From contig NZ_JACVVX010000010.1 in assembly GCF_014534685.1 (NCBI RefSeq), forward strand, positions 29,572 to 93,571: a DNA stretch of 64,000 bases, read 5' to 3'. This document shows, piece after piece, positions 8,263-17,899 of this stretch. Position 1 is the first letter of the stretch; each line of letters begins with the position of its first letter. The DNA comes from Oryzicola mucosus (GTDB lineage Bacteria > Pseudomonadota > Alphaproteobacteria > Rhizobiales > Rhizobiaceae). The notes under the pieces were generated by a model. That model saw nothing but the letters and a program-made list of their open reading frames with translations, was not told the origin of the DNA and did no database searches. Position numbers and translations under genes: made by a program.

Positions 8263-9918
8263 CTACCCGAGCTCCACGTCGGGCCTGCGGTTGCGCAACT
8301 CATCGACAAGAACGCGGGTGTTCTCGGAATAGTCGATCGGCACATCGACCAGATGAACGCCGCCACCGGCGAAGGCGGCTTCGAGCGTCCGCACGAGATC
8401 TTCGACAGCGGTTACCCGCGACCCCTTTGCGCCATAGGCCTCGGCATACCGCACGAAATCGGGATTGCCGAAGCTCATGCCAAAATCCGGGAATCCGTCC
8501 ACCGCCTGCTTCCAACGGATCATGCCGTAGGCGCTGTCGTTGAGGATGACCACCACGAGGTTCAGCCCGAGCCGCACCGCCGTTTCCATCTCCTGCGAGT
8601 TCATCATGAAACCGCCATCGCCGCAGACCGCCATGACGCGGCGGTCCGGATAGAGCATCGCCGCCATCATCGCCGAGGGTAGGCCGGCTCCCATCGTGGC
8701 AAGGGCATTGTCGAGCAGCAGTGTGTTGGCGACATGGGTGCGGTAGTTACGAGCGAACCAGATCTTGTACATGCCGTTGTCGAGGCAGACGATACCGTCT
8801 TCCGGCATGACCTTGCGGACATCATGGACGATGCGCTGCGGCGTGGGCGGGAAGCGGTTTTCCTCGGCGCGTTCATTGATGCGGGCGAGGATTCGCTGAC
8901 GCAGTTCGAGCATTCCCCCGTCGGGCGACAATTTCGCTTCGAGCCGCTCGGCAAGCCCCGCGACCGCAGCCCCGATATCGCCGATCACCTCGAAATCCGG
9001 ATGGTAGACCTGTTCGACCGTGGCCGACTGGTAACCGACATGGATTACCTTCGGCCCGCCCGCGCTCTTCATGAGGAAGGGCGGCTTCTCAATCGTGTCG
9101 TGGCCGATGACGATGATCAGGTCGGCGCGTTCAACCGCTTCGTGGACGTAGTCGCCCTCCGACAGTGCCGCGGTTCCCATGTAGAGGTTTGACCCGCCGG
9201 TGACCGCACCCTTGCCCATCTGGGTGTTGAAGAACGGCAGCCTTGTGCGCCTCACGAAGCTTGAAAGCACATCGACCAGCGCAGGCCGATTGCCTGCCGC
9301 GCCGAACATGACGAGCGGACGGCTGGCACCAAGGATTATCTCCGCCGCGCTGTCGAGCGACAGGGTCGAGGCGACCGGCCGCTCCGTCGCGTGGACCGGA
9401 ATGACCGGGATGTTCGCGACCTCCTCGCCCGCAACATCCTCCGGCAGCTCCAGATGTACCGGTCCCGGCCGCTCTTCCATCGCGACGCGAAAGGCATCGC
9501 GCACCGTCGAGGGTATGGCGGCGGCACTGACGATCTGGCGCGTCATCTTGGTCAGCGGCTTCATCGAGGCGACGATGTCGACGATCTGGAAGCGGGCCTG
9601 CTTGGCGCTCATCACTGGCTTCTGGCCAGTGATGAGGATCATCGGCATGGCGCCGAGATGCGCATAAGCGGCGCCGGTGGAAAAGTTCAGCGCGCCCGGA
9701 CCCAACGTGGCGAGGCAGACGCCGGGCTTACCTGTAAGCCGACCATGAGTCGCTGCCATGAAGGCCGCCGCTTGCTCGTGACGCGTCAGGATAAGTTCGA
9801 TGCGCGACGTCCGCAACGATTCCAGAAGGTCGAGATTCTCCTCGCCTGGCACCCCGAAGATGCGGTCCACGCCCTCGTTCTCCAGCGCGGCGACAATAAG
9901 GTCCGATCCTTTCGGCAT
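8263..9918 (-). CDS. Acetolactate synthase large subunit-type ThDP enzyme
   Basis: A complete 551-residue thiamine-diphosphate enzyme. The N-terminal domain has the GVPGEENLDLLESL glutamate motif that activates ThDP. A central domain follows, and the C-terminal ThDP/Mg-binding motif is GDGGFMMNSQEMETAVRLGL followed by NDSAYGMIRWKQ. The closest pattern is the catabolic acetolactate synthase/benzoylformate decarboxylase-like group commonly named acetolactate synthase large subunit. No regulatory small subunit is nearby. An aldehyde dehydrogenase remnant follows, suggesting an original two-gene unit in which this enzyme made or consumed an aldehyde. The start at 9918 has TAGGAG upstream. Confidence 0.85.
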   Translation of the reverse strand: MPKGSDLIVAALENEGVDRIFGVPGEENLDLLESLRTSRIELILTRHEQAAAFMAATHGRLTGKPGVCLATLGPGALNFSTGAAYAHLGAMPMILITGQKPVMSAKQARFQIVDIVASMKPLTKMTRQIVSAAAIPSTVRDAFRVAMEERPGPVHLELPEDVAGEEVANIPVIPVHATERPVASTLSLDSAAEIILGASRPLVMFGAAGNRPALVDVLSSFVRRTRLPFFNTQMGKGAVTGGSNLYMGTAALSEGDYVHEAVERADLIIVIGHDTIEKPPFLMKSAGGPKVIHVGYQSATVEQVYHPDFEVIGDIGAAVAGLAERLEAKLSPDGGMLELRQRILARINERAEENRFPPTPQRIVHDVRKVMPEDGIVCLDNGMYKIWFARNYRTHVANTLLLDNALATMGAGLPSAMMAAMLYPDRRVMAVCGDGGFMMNSQEMETAVRLGLNLVVVILNDSAYGMIRWKQAVDGFPDFGMSFGNPDFVRYAEAYGAKGSRVTAVEDLVRTLEAAFAGGGVHLVDVPIDYSENTRVLVDELRNRRPDVELG

Positions 9919-10039
9919 AGCCTAAACTCCTAGGTTCATCGTTCGACGGAACACGCGACGAGTATACACGGGATGTGCAATCGCACCCTATCGTCTCCGC
10001 GTCACGAGACCGGCGGCCCGCTTCGTTCTGGCCGATCAC

Positions 10040-10312
10040 GTTTTCGGAATGTTCGGGATGGCGTGCAGAGTAGCCGCCCATGAACGGGCGGCGCAGGACG
10101 ACCCTCGCCGCCTTGCGCGCGGATCGCCTCAAAGACACCCCGGGCAAGCTGCGAACCGATCCCCTGCCCCGTGAACCGGTACGGCACTTCCGTATGTATG
10201 AGGATGAACCAGCCATCCTCGGTGCGATAGTACACTGCTGCGATATCGCCGTCGCTGCCCTCTATCGGGAGTTCGAAAGGTGTTCGGCCGGATTGTCGAT
10301 GATCTCGCTCAC
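10040..10312 (-). pseudogene. GNAT acetyltransferase remnant with two frameshifts
   Basis: Small YidJ-type GNAT proteins have ~95 residues, and their core is visible here across three frames: a GTG-started IIDNPAEH, then [20 protein letters not shown] and HTEVPYRFTGQGIGSQLA, then LRRPFMGGYSARHPEHSE. One base is missing near 10278 (CACCTTTCG) and one extra G lies near 10108. The two errors compensate overall but scramble the middle. The acetyl-CoA loop GQGIGS is intact. The original stop has been lost. Confidence 0.65.
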
Positions 10313-10494
10313 TCGTATCCCTTGGTTTGGGGGAACGTCGCGATGGTGCTCGCCGATGCCGAAGACGTCGAGCCCGACCCGGTCAGCGATCTCAACCTCA
10401 TCAAGGAGGTCGGCCATGCGATCGGTTGCCGAGGGAGGACGCCCCGTCGCCCGGTCGGGAGGATGGCCGCGAAGCTGTTGACGCCTATTTCCAT
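10313..10494 (-). pseudogene. LLM-class flavin-dependent oxidoreductase N-terminal remnant
   Basis: ATG 10494 begins [13 protein letters not shown], the usual start of bacterial luciferase-like (LLM) monooxygenases. After a one-base shift the text continues [20 protein letters not shown] and [18 protein letters not shown], which matches the first ~60 residues of the family. The remaining ~280 residues are missing, and the sequence runs directly into the GNAT remnant. This joint marks a deletion. Confidence 0.6.
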
Positions 10495-10541
10495 GACGGG
10501 TTCTCGCAAATCACTGTCGAGCGTGATGGCGGTGGCGCGTG

Positions 10542-11285
10542 CTACGCCGACTTCGGTGAAGCACGATGTGCTCCTTCCCCGGGGTCGAACATCGAGATGC
10601 CGCCATAGGCGGCAGTCGCGCTCACCTCGTTCTGCAACACGTCCCAATGCTCGGCCAACTTGCCGTCCTCCACCCGGAAAATGTCGATCGCTATCTGCGG
10701 TTCGTCCGCCCAGCCGCGGATGCGTCCGTGGATGGCGACGAGATCGTCGCCGGCGACGACCAGTCCGGGCTCGTAGAATACGTGCTCAGGCAGGCCGGCG
10801 ACGATCGCCTGCAACGCGTCGCGACCCTGGGGAATGTTCGGGTTGTGCTGGATGTAGTCCCGAGCGTAGAGCCGTTCCACGGCCGACGCGTCGTGACGCT
10901 GGAAAAGAGAGGTCATCGCCTCGAGGACGAGTTCCTTGTTGCGCCGCGGCCGATCGTCGAAGCTGCGATGAGCGGGCCGTATGACCGCCATTTTCCCGGT
11001 CATTCGCAGGAACTGCCCGCCGGGCAGCGTCGCGAACGAAAAGACCAGCCCGCGGTCGTAGTCCTGGACGTTGGTGACCGTCGCGCCGTCCTTCTCCTGC
11101 CAGCTCACGGCGAACATGCCGTTTCCGAGTGGAATGACTTCGGTGTCGACGATCTCGGTTCGGGCGAATGGGCCTTCCTTGATCTCGAACTGCAATTGCG
11201 ACGCCGACAACAGGGTCAGGCTGACATGGAAGTTCGGATAAGAGACTTCCATCTCCAATCCAACGGGAAAACTGTGTTCAGTCAC
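10542..11285 (-). CDS. MoaF-like plus SnoaL/NTF2-like two-domain protein
   Basis: The 247-residue product starts at GTG 11285, which has AAAGGAGAC six bases upstream. Residues ~1-110 resemble the MoaF-related lipocalin-like domain (GMFAVSWQEKDGATVTNVQD, then GLVFSFATLPGGQFLRMTGK). Residues ~120-240 are a SnoaL-type cone fold (NKELVLEAMTSLFQRHD; YIQHNPNIPQGRDAL; VEDGKLAEHWDVLQNE), the pattern of polyketide-cyclase-like hydrolases and isomerases. The combination suggests a small-molecule binding or isomerising enzyme. A second SnoaL-like gene lies about 300 bases upstream on the same strand. The exact reaction is unknown. Confidence 0.7.
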   Translation of the reverse strand: MTEHSFPVGLEMEVSYPNFHVSLTLLSASQLQFEIKEGPFARTEIVDTEVIPLGNGMFAVSWQEKDGATVTNVQDYDRGLVFSFATLPGGQFLRMTGKMAVIRPAHRSFDDRPRRNKELVLEAMTSLFQRHDASAVERLYARDYIQHNPNIPQGRDALQAIVAGLPEHVFYEPGLVVAGDDLVAIHGRIRGWADEPQIAIDIFRVEDGKLAEHWDVLQNEVSATAAYGGISMFDPGEGAHRASPKSA

Positions 11286-11582
11286 TCTAGCGTCTCCTTT
11301 GGCATAGCGGAAGCTCCGGCCGGGTTGGCTGAAGTCGCGTTCATGACGTCTGCATTCTGGCTCACGCGGTTCGACGTGGCGATCAGGGAAGATCTGATCG
11401 TCTGCCCCGCTGGGGACGACGCGGCGAAGGCGGCGTTTCCGGGCAAGTCGAGTTGGGCAGCGCAGACGGGTGCGGGCCTGAAAGCAAGCGGGTGCGCCAC
11501 CAACTGACGCAATGATCCGCCTGCGATCCCGCTGCCGGCCGCGCGGCAAACAGCATGCCCTCCGCTCGGACGTCATTACCGT

Positions 11583-11945
11583 TCAAGGTTCCGATTGATC
11601 GAGGAAGACATGCAGGGTTCGAATGAGGCCGCCTTCGACATGCGCGACATCGGTACCCGTGACCGCGAACGGACCTTCGGCCGGACCGGCCCCCCATTGC
11701 AGGCGACCGACGCCGTTATGGCCCAATGCCGGCCTTATCGCGGTGAACACGAAGTCCGGAGGCAAATGCTCCAAAAGGTCCGTTACGGCCTGCGAGATCG
11801 CTTCATGACCACGCGCCGAACGCTCGGGTTCGTGAAGCTCCGCGTTTTCATCGTAGATGTTTCGGATCGCCGAGATGCGCTGTACGGGGTCTCGTTCGCC
11901 GAACACCAGATCGAGGTTGGCCTGCATGAGTTTCTCAAAATCCAT
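11583..11945 (-). CDS. SnoaL-like/NTF2-fold protein
   Basis: A 120-codon cone-fold protein: MDFEKLMQANLDLVFGERDP opens it, then LHEPERSARGHEAISQAVTD and VEGGLIRTLHVFLDQ. These are the SnoaL-like family landmarks, helix-helix-strand with a final beta-sheet. ATG 11945 has AAGGAGG upstream, deciding the start. The next gene downstream encodes another SnoaL-containing protein, and the 297 bases between them contain no recognisable gene. No catalytic residues can be assigned from sequence alone. Confidence 0.7.
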   Translation of the reverse strand: MDFEKLMQANLDLVFGERDPVQRISAIRNIYDENAELHEPERSARGHEAISQAVTDLLEHLPPDFVFTAIRPALGHNGVGRLQWGAGPAEGPFAVTGTDVAHVEGGLIRTLHVFLDQSEP

Positions 11946-12039
11946 CAATGCCTCCTTAGCTGCAGGTTTGAGTAGCCCCATAGATGAGGCTAAGCCCGTT
12001 CCAGGTATGCCTCGGGCTCGCTTCACCATCCCGCCTCAA

Positions 12040-12693
12040 TCAGCCCGCCGGGCTCGGCTTCGGCGTGTTGAGCAGTTGCTGCTCCCACAGATAGGCGATA
12101 CCGCTGCCCGCGGCATGCTGAATAACCACCTCGTTGAGCGCGCCGGCGGTTTCGCCCCGTGTCCAGTCGCGCTGCCACTCCGCCGCCAGCGCCATCCAGG
12201 TCATCATGTTGACGCCGGCCACGATCATGCGGTGGATGGCGATTTCGTGCGCCTCGGTGGAAACGGCGCCGGAAGCATCGGTGATGACGGTCACGTCCCA
12301 GCCTTCACCAGCCGCCTGGATCGCAGGCATCGCGACGCAGACCTCAGTCCACAGGCCGGCCAGGACCAACTGCTTGCGACCGGTCGCCTTGACCACGTCG
12401 ACGACCTTAGGATCCTCCCAGGTGTTGATCAGCGTCCGGTCGATGATCTCCTGGCCGGGAAACACGTCAGTGATCTGCGGGAAAATATGACCGCCACGGT
12501 CCGCCACAACGCTGGTCAAGATGGTGGGCACGCCGAACACCTTCGCTGCCTTCGCCAGCGCGGCCGAATTGTTGACCACGGTATGCGGATCGTGGCTGTT
12601 CAGGTTCGCTAGCTGGTAGGGCTGATGGTCTATCAGAACGAGTACCGAATCCTCGGGGCGAAGAAGCGAGGCAAGGCCGTTGCGAAAAGTCAT
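12040..12693 (-). CDS. Isochorismatase-family hydrolase (YcaC-like)
   Basis: A 217-residue cysteine hydrolase. The catalytic triad can be placed at Asp22 (VLVLIDHQPYQ), a Lys near residue 107 and Cys119 (LAGLWTEVCVAM), with HIFPQITDVFPGQEIIDRT between. Sequence and length fit the YcaC subgroup of isochorismatase-like proteins, whose natural substrates are mostly unknown. ATG 12693 has AGGAG seven bases upstream; an in-frame ATG at 12726 lacks a ribosome site. It may be co-transcribed with the SnoaL-like genes downstream. Confidence 0.85.
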   Translation of the reverse strand: MTFRNGLASLLRPEDSVLVLIDHQPYQLANLNSHDPHTVVNNSAALAKAAKVFGVPTILTSVVADRGGHIFPQITDVFPGQEIIDRTLINTWEDPKVVDVVKATGRKQLVLAGLWTEVCVAMPAIQAAGEGWDVTVITDASGAVSTEAHEIAIHRMIVAGVNMMTWMALAAEWQRDWTRGETAGALNEVVIQHAAGSGIAYLWEQQLLNTPKPSPAG

Positions 12694-12992
12694 TCCAATC
12701 TCCTGGGTATCGAGGGAAGCGCTCATTGGCCGCTTGAAACCTACCAAAGGCTTTCTGGCACTGCGGTGCAGGTCGTGCCATTCTGGTGCCGTTCTTGCTC
12801 CCAATCACGCTCGTCGCTGCGCGAAGACTTGAGTTCGTTCGGTTTCTTGGAAAGGGTACGACGGCATTCGCCGATCTGCTGGCGGAAACGAGTGAATGCC
12901 GGGCAGCCCGGCGAGCGCGGAAACTGACATCTCCTTCGGTGATACGGTGGGGCCCGATCCTGCCAAGCTGTGTCGCGAAACGGGGACGCCGA

Positions 12993-13060
12993 ATGGACAC
13001 CGAAGACTTGCGGACGTTTGTGGACATTGCCGATGTCGGGCGTTTCGGCCGCCCGCTACG
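12993..13060 (+). pseudogene. LysR regulator N-terminal stub
   Basis: ATG 12993 begins MDTEDLRTFVDIADVG, the characteristic first helix of LysR-type regulators (MDxEDLRTFVxVAxxGG). Homology ends after ~20 codons; a shifted frame briefly reads VSAAR, as expected for the next segment. Only the extreme 5' end remains, 40 bases before the pirin gene, so the regulator that probably once controlled pirin has been deleted. Confidence 0.45.
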
Positions 13061-13108
13061 ACGATCGCTCGGCGGGATCAGGCGATGCGACGACAGAGGA
13101 TGATGCAC

Positions 13109-14044
13109 ATGAGTTGGAACCCGTCACTCGAACCGGGTTGTCCCGATGAGGTCAACCTCGATGCCATCGAGACCCTGATCGTCCCGCGTTCCCGCGACCT
13201 CGGCGATTTCCAGGTCCGGCGCGCCCTGCCGGCACCCAAGCGGCAGATGGTCGGGCCGTTCATCTTCTTCGATCAGGCGGGGCCGGCAGAGTTGCTGACC
13301 GGGCAAGGCGTCGACGTCCGGCCGCATCCGCATATCGGCCTCGGCACGGTCACCTACCTGTTCCAGGGCGACTTCCATCACCGTGACAGCACTGGCGCCG
13401 ACCAGATCATCAGGCCTGGCGCGCTGAACTGGATGGTCGCCGGTCGCGGCGTCACGCATTCGGAACGCACGTCGACGGCCGCACGGAGTGGCCCGAACAG
13501 CCTCTTCGGGATCCAGACCTGGCTGGCCCTGCCGGACAGCCATGAAGATGTTGCCCCCAGCTTCGAGCACCATGGCAAGGAGGCGTTGCCCGTCATCGGG
13601 GACCAGGGCGTCTCGGTCCGGCTCATCCTCGGAAATGCCTATGGCAAGACCGCGCCAGCGACGATGCTTTCTGAGACGTTCTACGCCGATGTGAAGCTCG
13701 AGCCGGGAAGACGACTGCCCATGCCGGACAACCACGAGGACCGCGGCGTCTACATCGTCGAAGGCTCCATATTGGTCGCAGGCCAGGACTTCGAGGCCGG
13801 CCAGATGATGGTGTTCCGGCCTGGCGACCGCATCACCGTGGCTGCTGGCGAGCGGGGCGCCCGGCTGATGATCCTCGGTGGCGCGACCTTCAACGGACCG
13901 CGCTACATCTGGTGGAACTTCGTCGCCTCATCGCAGGAGAGGATCGAACTTGCCAAGGCTGAGTGGCGCGCGGCGAAATGGGGCAAGGGCCGCTTCGACC
14001 TGCCTGCCGACGACCGGAGCGAGCACATTCCCCTTCCGGAATAA
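13109..14044 (+). CDS. Pirin-family protein
   Basis: A 311-residue bicupin of the pirin family. The N-terminal cupin carries VRPHPHIGLGTVTYLFQGDF, then FHHRDSTGADQIIRPG and GVTHSERT, which supply the His/Glu metal ligands. The C-terminal pirin domain ends FNGPRYIWWNFVASSQERIE. Bacterial pirins bind Fe(II), and some show quercetinase activity or modulate central metabolism. ATG 13109 is chosen because AGAGG lies nine bases upstream; two ATGs just before it are too close to that site. A LysR remnant directly upstream suggests loss of the dedicated regulator. Confidence 0.85.
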   Translation: MSWNPSLEPGCPDEVNLDAIETLIVPRSRDLGDFQVRRALPAPKRQMVGPFIFFDQAGPAELLTGQGVDVRPHPHIGLGTVTYLFQGDFHHRDSTGADQIIRPGALNWMVAGRGVTHSERTSTAARSGPNSLFGIQTWLALPDSHEDVAPSFEHHGKEALPVIGDQGVSVRLILGNAYGKTAPATMLSETFYADVKLEPGRRLPMPDNHEDRGVYIVEGSILVAGQDFEAGQMMVFRPGDRITVAAGERGARLMILGGATFNGPRYIWWNFVASSQERIELAKAEWRAAKWGKGRFDLPADDRSEHIPLPE

Positions 14045-14068
14045 TTGGAACGAGCTTGGAGAACGACT

Positions 14069-15013
14069 ATGAACAGGTGGCCACAACTCGACTATCTCGG
14101 CTGGCGCGAAACGTGTTCAGCCTTGCAACTCTATCTGCAGATCGCAGGGAAATATCGGCTGGCGCACACGCCGTGGCTCAACCACTCTTGGAATGCGACC
14201 TTCTACGTCACGCCCAACGGTCTTGCCTCCTCGCCCATCCCGGATGGCCCTGGCATCGAGATCCTGTTCGATCTTCGCGAGCACAGGGTCGTGGGCACCT
14301 GCGGCAACGGTCTTCGGAAATCGATCGACCTCGGGCCGATGACGGTCGCCAAATTCCACGCGAGCTTCGTGCAACTGATTTCCGAGCTCGGCGGCACGCC
14401 GAACTTCAACGGGCTGCCGAACGAGGTGCCGAATCCAATACCCTTCGTGGAGGACGATCGCGACCGGCCGTACGACCGCGACGCGGTCCAGCGCTTCCAC
14501 CAGGCCTTGATGGCGGTCGACAAGGTCTTCAATAGGTTCCGCACATCCTTTCTGGGCAAGTCCAGCCCAGTTCATTTATTCTGGGGCAGCTTCGACCTGG
14601 CCCTCACGCGCTTTTCCGGACGTCGAGCACCGCTCCATCCCGGAGGCATTCCGGCATTGCCGGATGACGTTGCGCAGGAAGCCTATGATCGAGAGGTCTC
14701 ATCAGCGGGATTCTGGCCGGGCGGCGGCGGCATCGACTACCCGGCCTTCTACGCATACGCTTATCCTGCGCCAGGCGGCTACCGCTCCGCGTCCGTGCAG
14801 CCCGAGGCCACGTTCTGGCACGATGGCCTGTCGGAATACGTCCTCCCTTACGATGCCGTGCAATCCGCCGCCGATCCCGACGAAGCCCTGATGGCTTTCC
14901 TCGTCACGACCTACGAGGTCGCGGCCGATCTGGGAGGCTGGGACCGCGACCTGCTGGAATGTGCGCCAGGGCTGCCGCGCAAGGTCCGCTCAGTTGCGCG
15001 GTCCGAACATTGA
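14069..15013 (+). CDS. DUF5996-family protein
   Basis: The 314-residue product begins MNRWPQLDYLGWRETCSALQ. It contains LYLQIAGKYRLAHTPWLNHS, PVHLFWGSFDLALTRFSGRR and SSAGFWPGGGGIDYPAFYAY, all typical of the widespread DUF5996 family. There is no signal peptide or membrane segment. Function is not established. GGAGA precedes ATG 14069, which lies 24 bases after the pirin stop, so the two genes are likely co-transcribed. Confidence 0.8.
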   Translation: MNRWPQLDYLGWRETCSALQLYLQIAGKYRLAHTPWLNHSWNATFYVTPNGLASSPIPDGPGIEILFDLREHRVVGTCGNGLRKSIDLGPMTVAKFHASFVQLISELGGTPNFNGLPNEVPNPIPFVEDDRDRPYDRDAVQRFHQALMAVDKVFNRFRTSFLGKSSPVHLFWGSFDLALTRFSGRRAPLHPGGIPALPDDVAQEAYDREVSSAGFWPGGGGIDYPAFYAYAYPAPGGYRSASVQPEATFWHDGLSEYVLPYDAVQSAADPDEALMAFLVTTYEVAADLGGWDRDLLECAPGLPRKVRSVARSEH

Positions 15014-15475
15014 ACAGGATTGGGTGCCGTTGCGCGACCAACGCATCTGTCGCTTCTTGCACATGCGTTGGTTGATCGACTGGTTCACGGTCAACACCCG
15101 CTCGCCTCGTCGCCGATGCGACGCGTAATCCGCCTGGGATCCGATGTTGCGATAGACGTAGCGCTGGAATTCCAGGAAGCGTTTGTAGAGATTGTCGTTT
15201 TACCGGCTGCGTCAGCTCCGAGACGATGAGACAGAATGAAGCCGGCCAGACTAGACATCGCGATCATCCAGCGAGCATGTAATTGTGCCACTTTTCGTAG
15301 ATGACAGAATGTGGCTTCTTCAATAGTGGGTCGCGCGACGTAGCGCTCGCCGATCGACAGGCAAGGCCGCCGTCACCAAGACGTTCCCAGCCATTGTCGG
15401 TAGGACCGCGTCGCGGCAAACATCACCGAACTCGTTCTTCAGCTCGATCGTGGTCCTCCATTCCATCGCCATCCG
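14990..15475 (-). mobile_element. Degenerate transposase remnant (ISKra4-like)
   Basis: Reading the minus strand, a short N-terminal piece MEWRTTIELKNEFGDVCRDA lies around 15410-15470. A C-terminal piece, NLYKRFLEFQRYVYRNIGSQ followed by VNQSINQRMCKKRQMRWSRN, lies around 15030-15200. These match the two ends of a group of rhizobial DDE transposases I associate with ISKra4-like elements. The middle is missing or frameshifted and I cannot find terminal repeats. The family name is tentative, and the 3' end overlaps the DUF5996 gene. Confidence 0.45.
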
Positions 15476-15571
15476 CTTCCCTCCAAAAGCAACGTCGATG
15501 GAATAAGCAGGCCCAACACCCTGTGTTCGATCCCGGAAAAATTGCCGGTCTCAACCGCGATCCAATTCCGG

Positions 15572-17215
15572 CTAGCCTTGTGGCGACGCGGCCGCACTTG
15601 CCCTTCTTTCGCCGTGCAGGCCGATAGCGATGCTCACGCACATGAGGAGCAGTACGAACGTGAACGGAAAGCCGGTGGTCACCACCATGGATTGCAGCGC
15701 CGCAAGCCCGCCGCCAAGCAACAGCGCGATGGCGACGAGCCCTTCAAAAACGCACCAGAAAACCCTCTGCGGGATGGGACCGTCGTCCTTGCCACCGGCC
15801 GTTATCGTATCGATCACAAGTGACCCGCTGTCCGAGGAGGTGATGAAGAATACTGCCACCAGGATGATACCGATCAGCGAAGTGATCTGCGCGAAAGGCA
15901 TCACGTCGAACATGGCGAAGAGCTTGACCTCCAGATCGGCGTCCGCCACGGCGCGATAGCCGTCATTGATGTATTGGTCAAAGGCGACGCCTGCAAAGAC
16001 CGACATCCAGATGATGCACACGGCCGAAGGTACGATCAGCACGCAGGTGATGAACTCGCGCACTGTCCGGCCCCGGCTGACCCTGGCGATAAACATACCG
16101 ACGAAGGGTGACCACGAGACCCACCAGGCCCAATAGAACGAAGACCATCCCTGCGCATAGTTGGCATCCTCCCGTCCAAAGGGCTGCGAGAGCGCCGGTA
16201 GATACGCGAAATAGTTGACGAAGGAATCCCCGAGACGAGCGAGGATTGCGCCGGTCGGCCCTATGACGAACACCATGACGAGCAGCACGAAGGCCAGCCC
16301 CATGTTGATTTCCGAAGCGATCTTGACTCCACCGTCGAGCCCACGCAGCACTGAGATCAGCGCAATTCCAGTGATGATCGAAATCAGCACGATCTTGACC
16401 AGGTTTGAAACCGGAACGCCGTAGAGATACGCCAGGCCGGCATTGATCTGCTCGGCGCCAAGCCCGAGCGACGTGGCCAAACCGAACAGCGTGGCCAGAA
16501 CGGCAAGCGTATCGATGACATGGCCGACCCAGCCCCAGACGCGTTCTCCGAAGATCGGGTAGAAAGCCGAGCGGATCGCGAGCGGCAGCCCTTTGTTAAA
16601 GGCGAAAAGCGCCAGCGCGAGGCCGACGACCGCATAGATCGCCCAGGCCTGCAGTCCCCAATGATAGAGCGTTGCCGCCAAACCGAGCCGCGCCGAGCCC
16701 TCGACGTCGCCGGCAATTCCTCCGAGCGGCGCCCAGCTCTCCGAACTTCCGGCATCTTCGGCGACGGAACTTGCAAAATGGGTCATTGGCTCGCCGACAC
16801 TCCAGAACAGCAATCCGATCCCCATCCCTGCCGCGAACAGCATCGAAAGCCAGCCGATGAGGCTGAAATCCGGCTGCGCGTCCTCGCCGCCGAGGCGGAC
16901 CTTGCCGTAAGGCGAGACTGCGAGCGCAACGGTGAAGAGCAGGAAGAAATTGGCCGTTAGAATGAAGAACCAGTCGAAACGCACCGTGACCCAGATCTTC
17001 GCTGCCTCGAAAATGCCGGTGGCGGTCACAGGAAATGCCAGCGTGCCGATAACGAAGAGCACAATGCTCAGCCCCGAAATCGCGAAGACGGGATTGTGAA
17101 TGTCAAGCCCAAACGGGCCAATCGACGCTTTGATGTTGTCCTGACCGATTTCATAGTCGGTTACGATGAGGTTTCCGCCCGGTGTCGGTTCCGTGCTCGC
17201 CGCCGTCTCGGTCAT
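15572..17215 (-). CDS. BCCT-family transporter (betaine/choline/carnitine type)
   Basis: A 547-residue membrane protein with about twelve hydrophobic segments and the BCCT signatures AAGMGIGLLFWSVGEPMTHF and SFYWAWWVSWSPFVGMFIAR followed by SRGRTVREF. The tryptophan-rich box binds quaternary ammonium groups in this family. Such carriers use Na+ or H+ for uptake of betaine, choline, carnitine or ectoine-like solutes. No long osmosensory C-terminal tail is present, which fits a nutrient-uptake role. ATG 17215 has AGAGGGAAG upstream. No betaine catabolic genes are adjacent, so the substrate stays open. Confidence 0.9.
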   Translation of the reverse strand: MTETAASTEPTPGGNLIVTDYEIGQDNIKASIGPFGLDIHNPVFAISGLSIVLFVIGTLAFPVTATGIFEAAKIWVTVRFDWFFILTANFFLLFTVALAVSPYGKVRLGGEDAQPDFSLIGWLSMLFAAGMGIGLLFWSVGEPMTHFASSVAEDAGSSESWAPLGGIAGDVEGSARLGLAATLYHWGLQAWAIYAVVGLALALFAFNKGLPLAIRSAFYPIFGERVWGWVGHVIDTLAVLATLFGLATSLGLGAEQINAGLAYLYGVPVSNLVKIVLISIITGIALISVLRGLDGGVKIASEINMGLAFVLLVMVFVIGPTGAILARLGDSFVNYFAYLPALSQPFGREDANYAQGWSSFYWAWWVSWSPFVGMFIARVSRGRTVREFITCVLIVPSAVCIIWMSVFAGVAFDQYINDGYRAVADADLEVKLFAMFDVMPFAQITSLIGIILVAVFFITSSDSGSLVIDTITAGGKDDGPIPQRVFWCVFEGLVAIALLLGGGLAALQSMVVTTGFPFTFVLLLMCVSIAIGLHGERRASAAASPQG

Positions 17216-17899
17216 TGCTATCTTCCCTCTGTTGGTTTGCTGTCGCACGCCGCGCGTTGACGTTGATCACCTTGTCGATAGAGTCTGTCCGGCAACAGCA
17301 TTGCAATCATCGCGGCTGGACGCAAGTCGTTGTCCGGGATCAGGAGTTCTTCCTTTGTGTGGTTTATTCGCTGTTCGCGAGAGTGCGGCTCACAGCTAGG
17401 CTTTGGCCCGTCGGATTGCGGCAGGGAGAGTCCACAATCCGACTTGCGGCGAGCAAGCTGGACGGTAGGTAGCGAGGGGTGATGAGATGTAATGGCAACC
17501 CGGTCGAACCGGGGATTGGGATCAGCCCGAGATTCTCAAGGCGCTTCGAACGCGCTGATTTGATTGGAACCCGATCCGCAGACTTCATCAGGGCCTGCAG
17601 CCAGAACCGTTACCTGTTGCCGGATTGCGCGTCGGATATGCCTCAAGCATGGCTTGCCGAGTCGGGGCGGTGGATATGGTGACGCCATAGCGAAGGCGTT
17701 GCGCGGTGCTGAGCAGGTTGCGGATCGCTGGTGTCGCTAGGCAGTTAAACGTAAGAATGCGCCGGTTTTGCTCAATTAAATAATGAAAATCATTGATGTC
17801 GAATTCTCATGTGTGGAGCGGCTGTCTGTTGCAAGAGAGAAAATCAGTGATGCCGCGCTGGTCGGGCGCAAGCCATGTGTCCGGCCTTCACGAGGCGGC
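17216..17899. other. Long intergenic region without recognised genes
   Basis: No convincing coding sequence was found here. A short palindrome (CCCGGT-CGA-ACCGGG, 17499-17513) and scattered short frames are present. The region lies between the BCCT gene and IS3 debris and is probably decayed DNA. Confidence 0.45.

Noticed and set aside
14117..14575. 152-codon minus-strand frame inside the DUF5996 gene
   Set aside because: Antisense shadow: the plus strand carries a clear family with a good ribosome site.
17499..17513. Palindrome CCCGGT-CGA-ACCGGG
   Set aside because: Short, GC-rich, not near any start codon and surrounded by non-coding debris; such sequences are expected by chance at this GC content.
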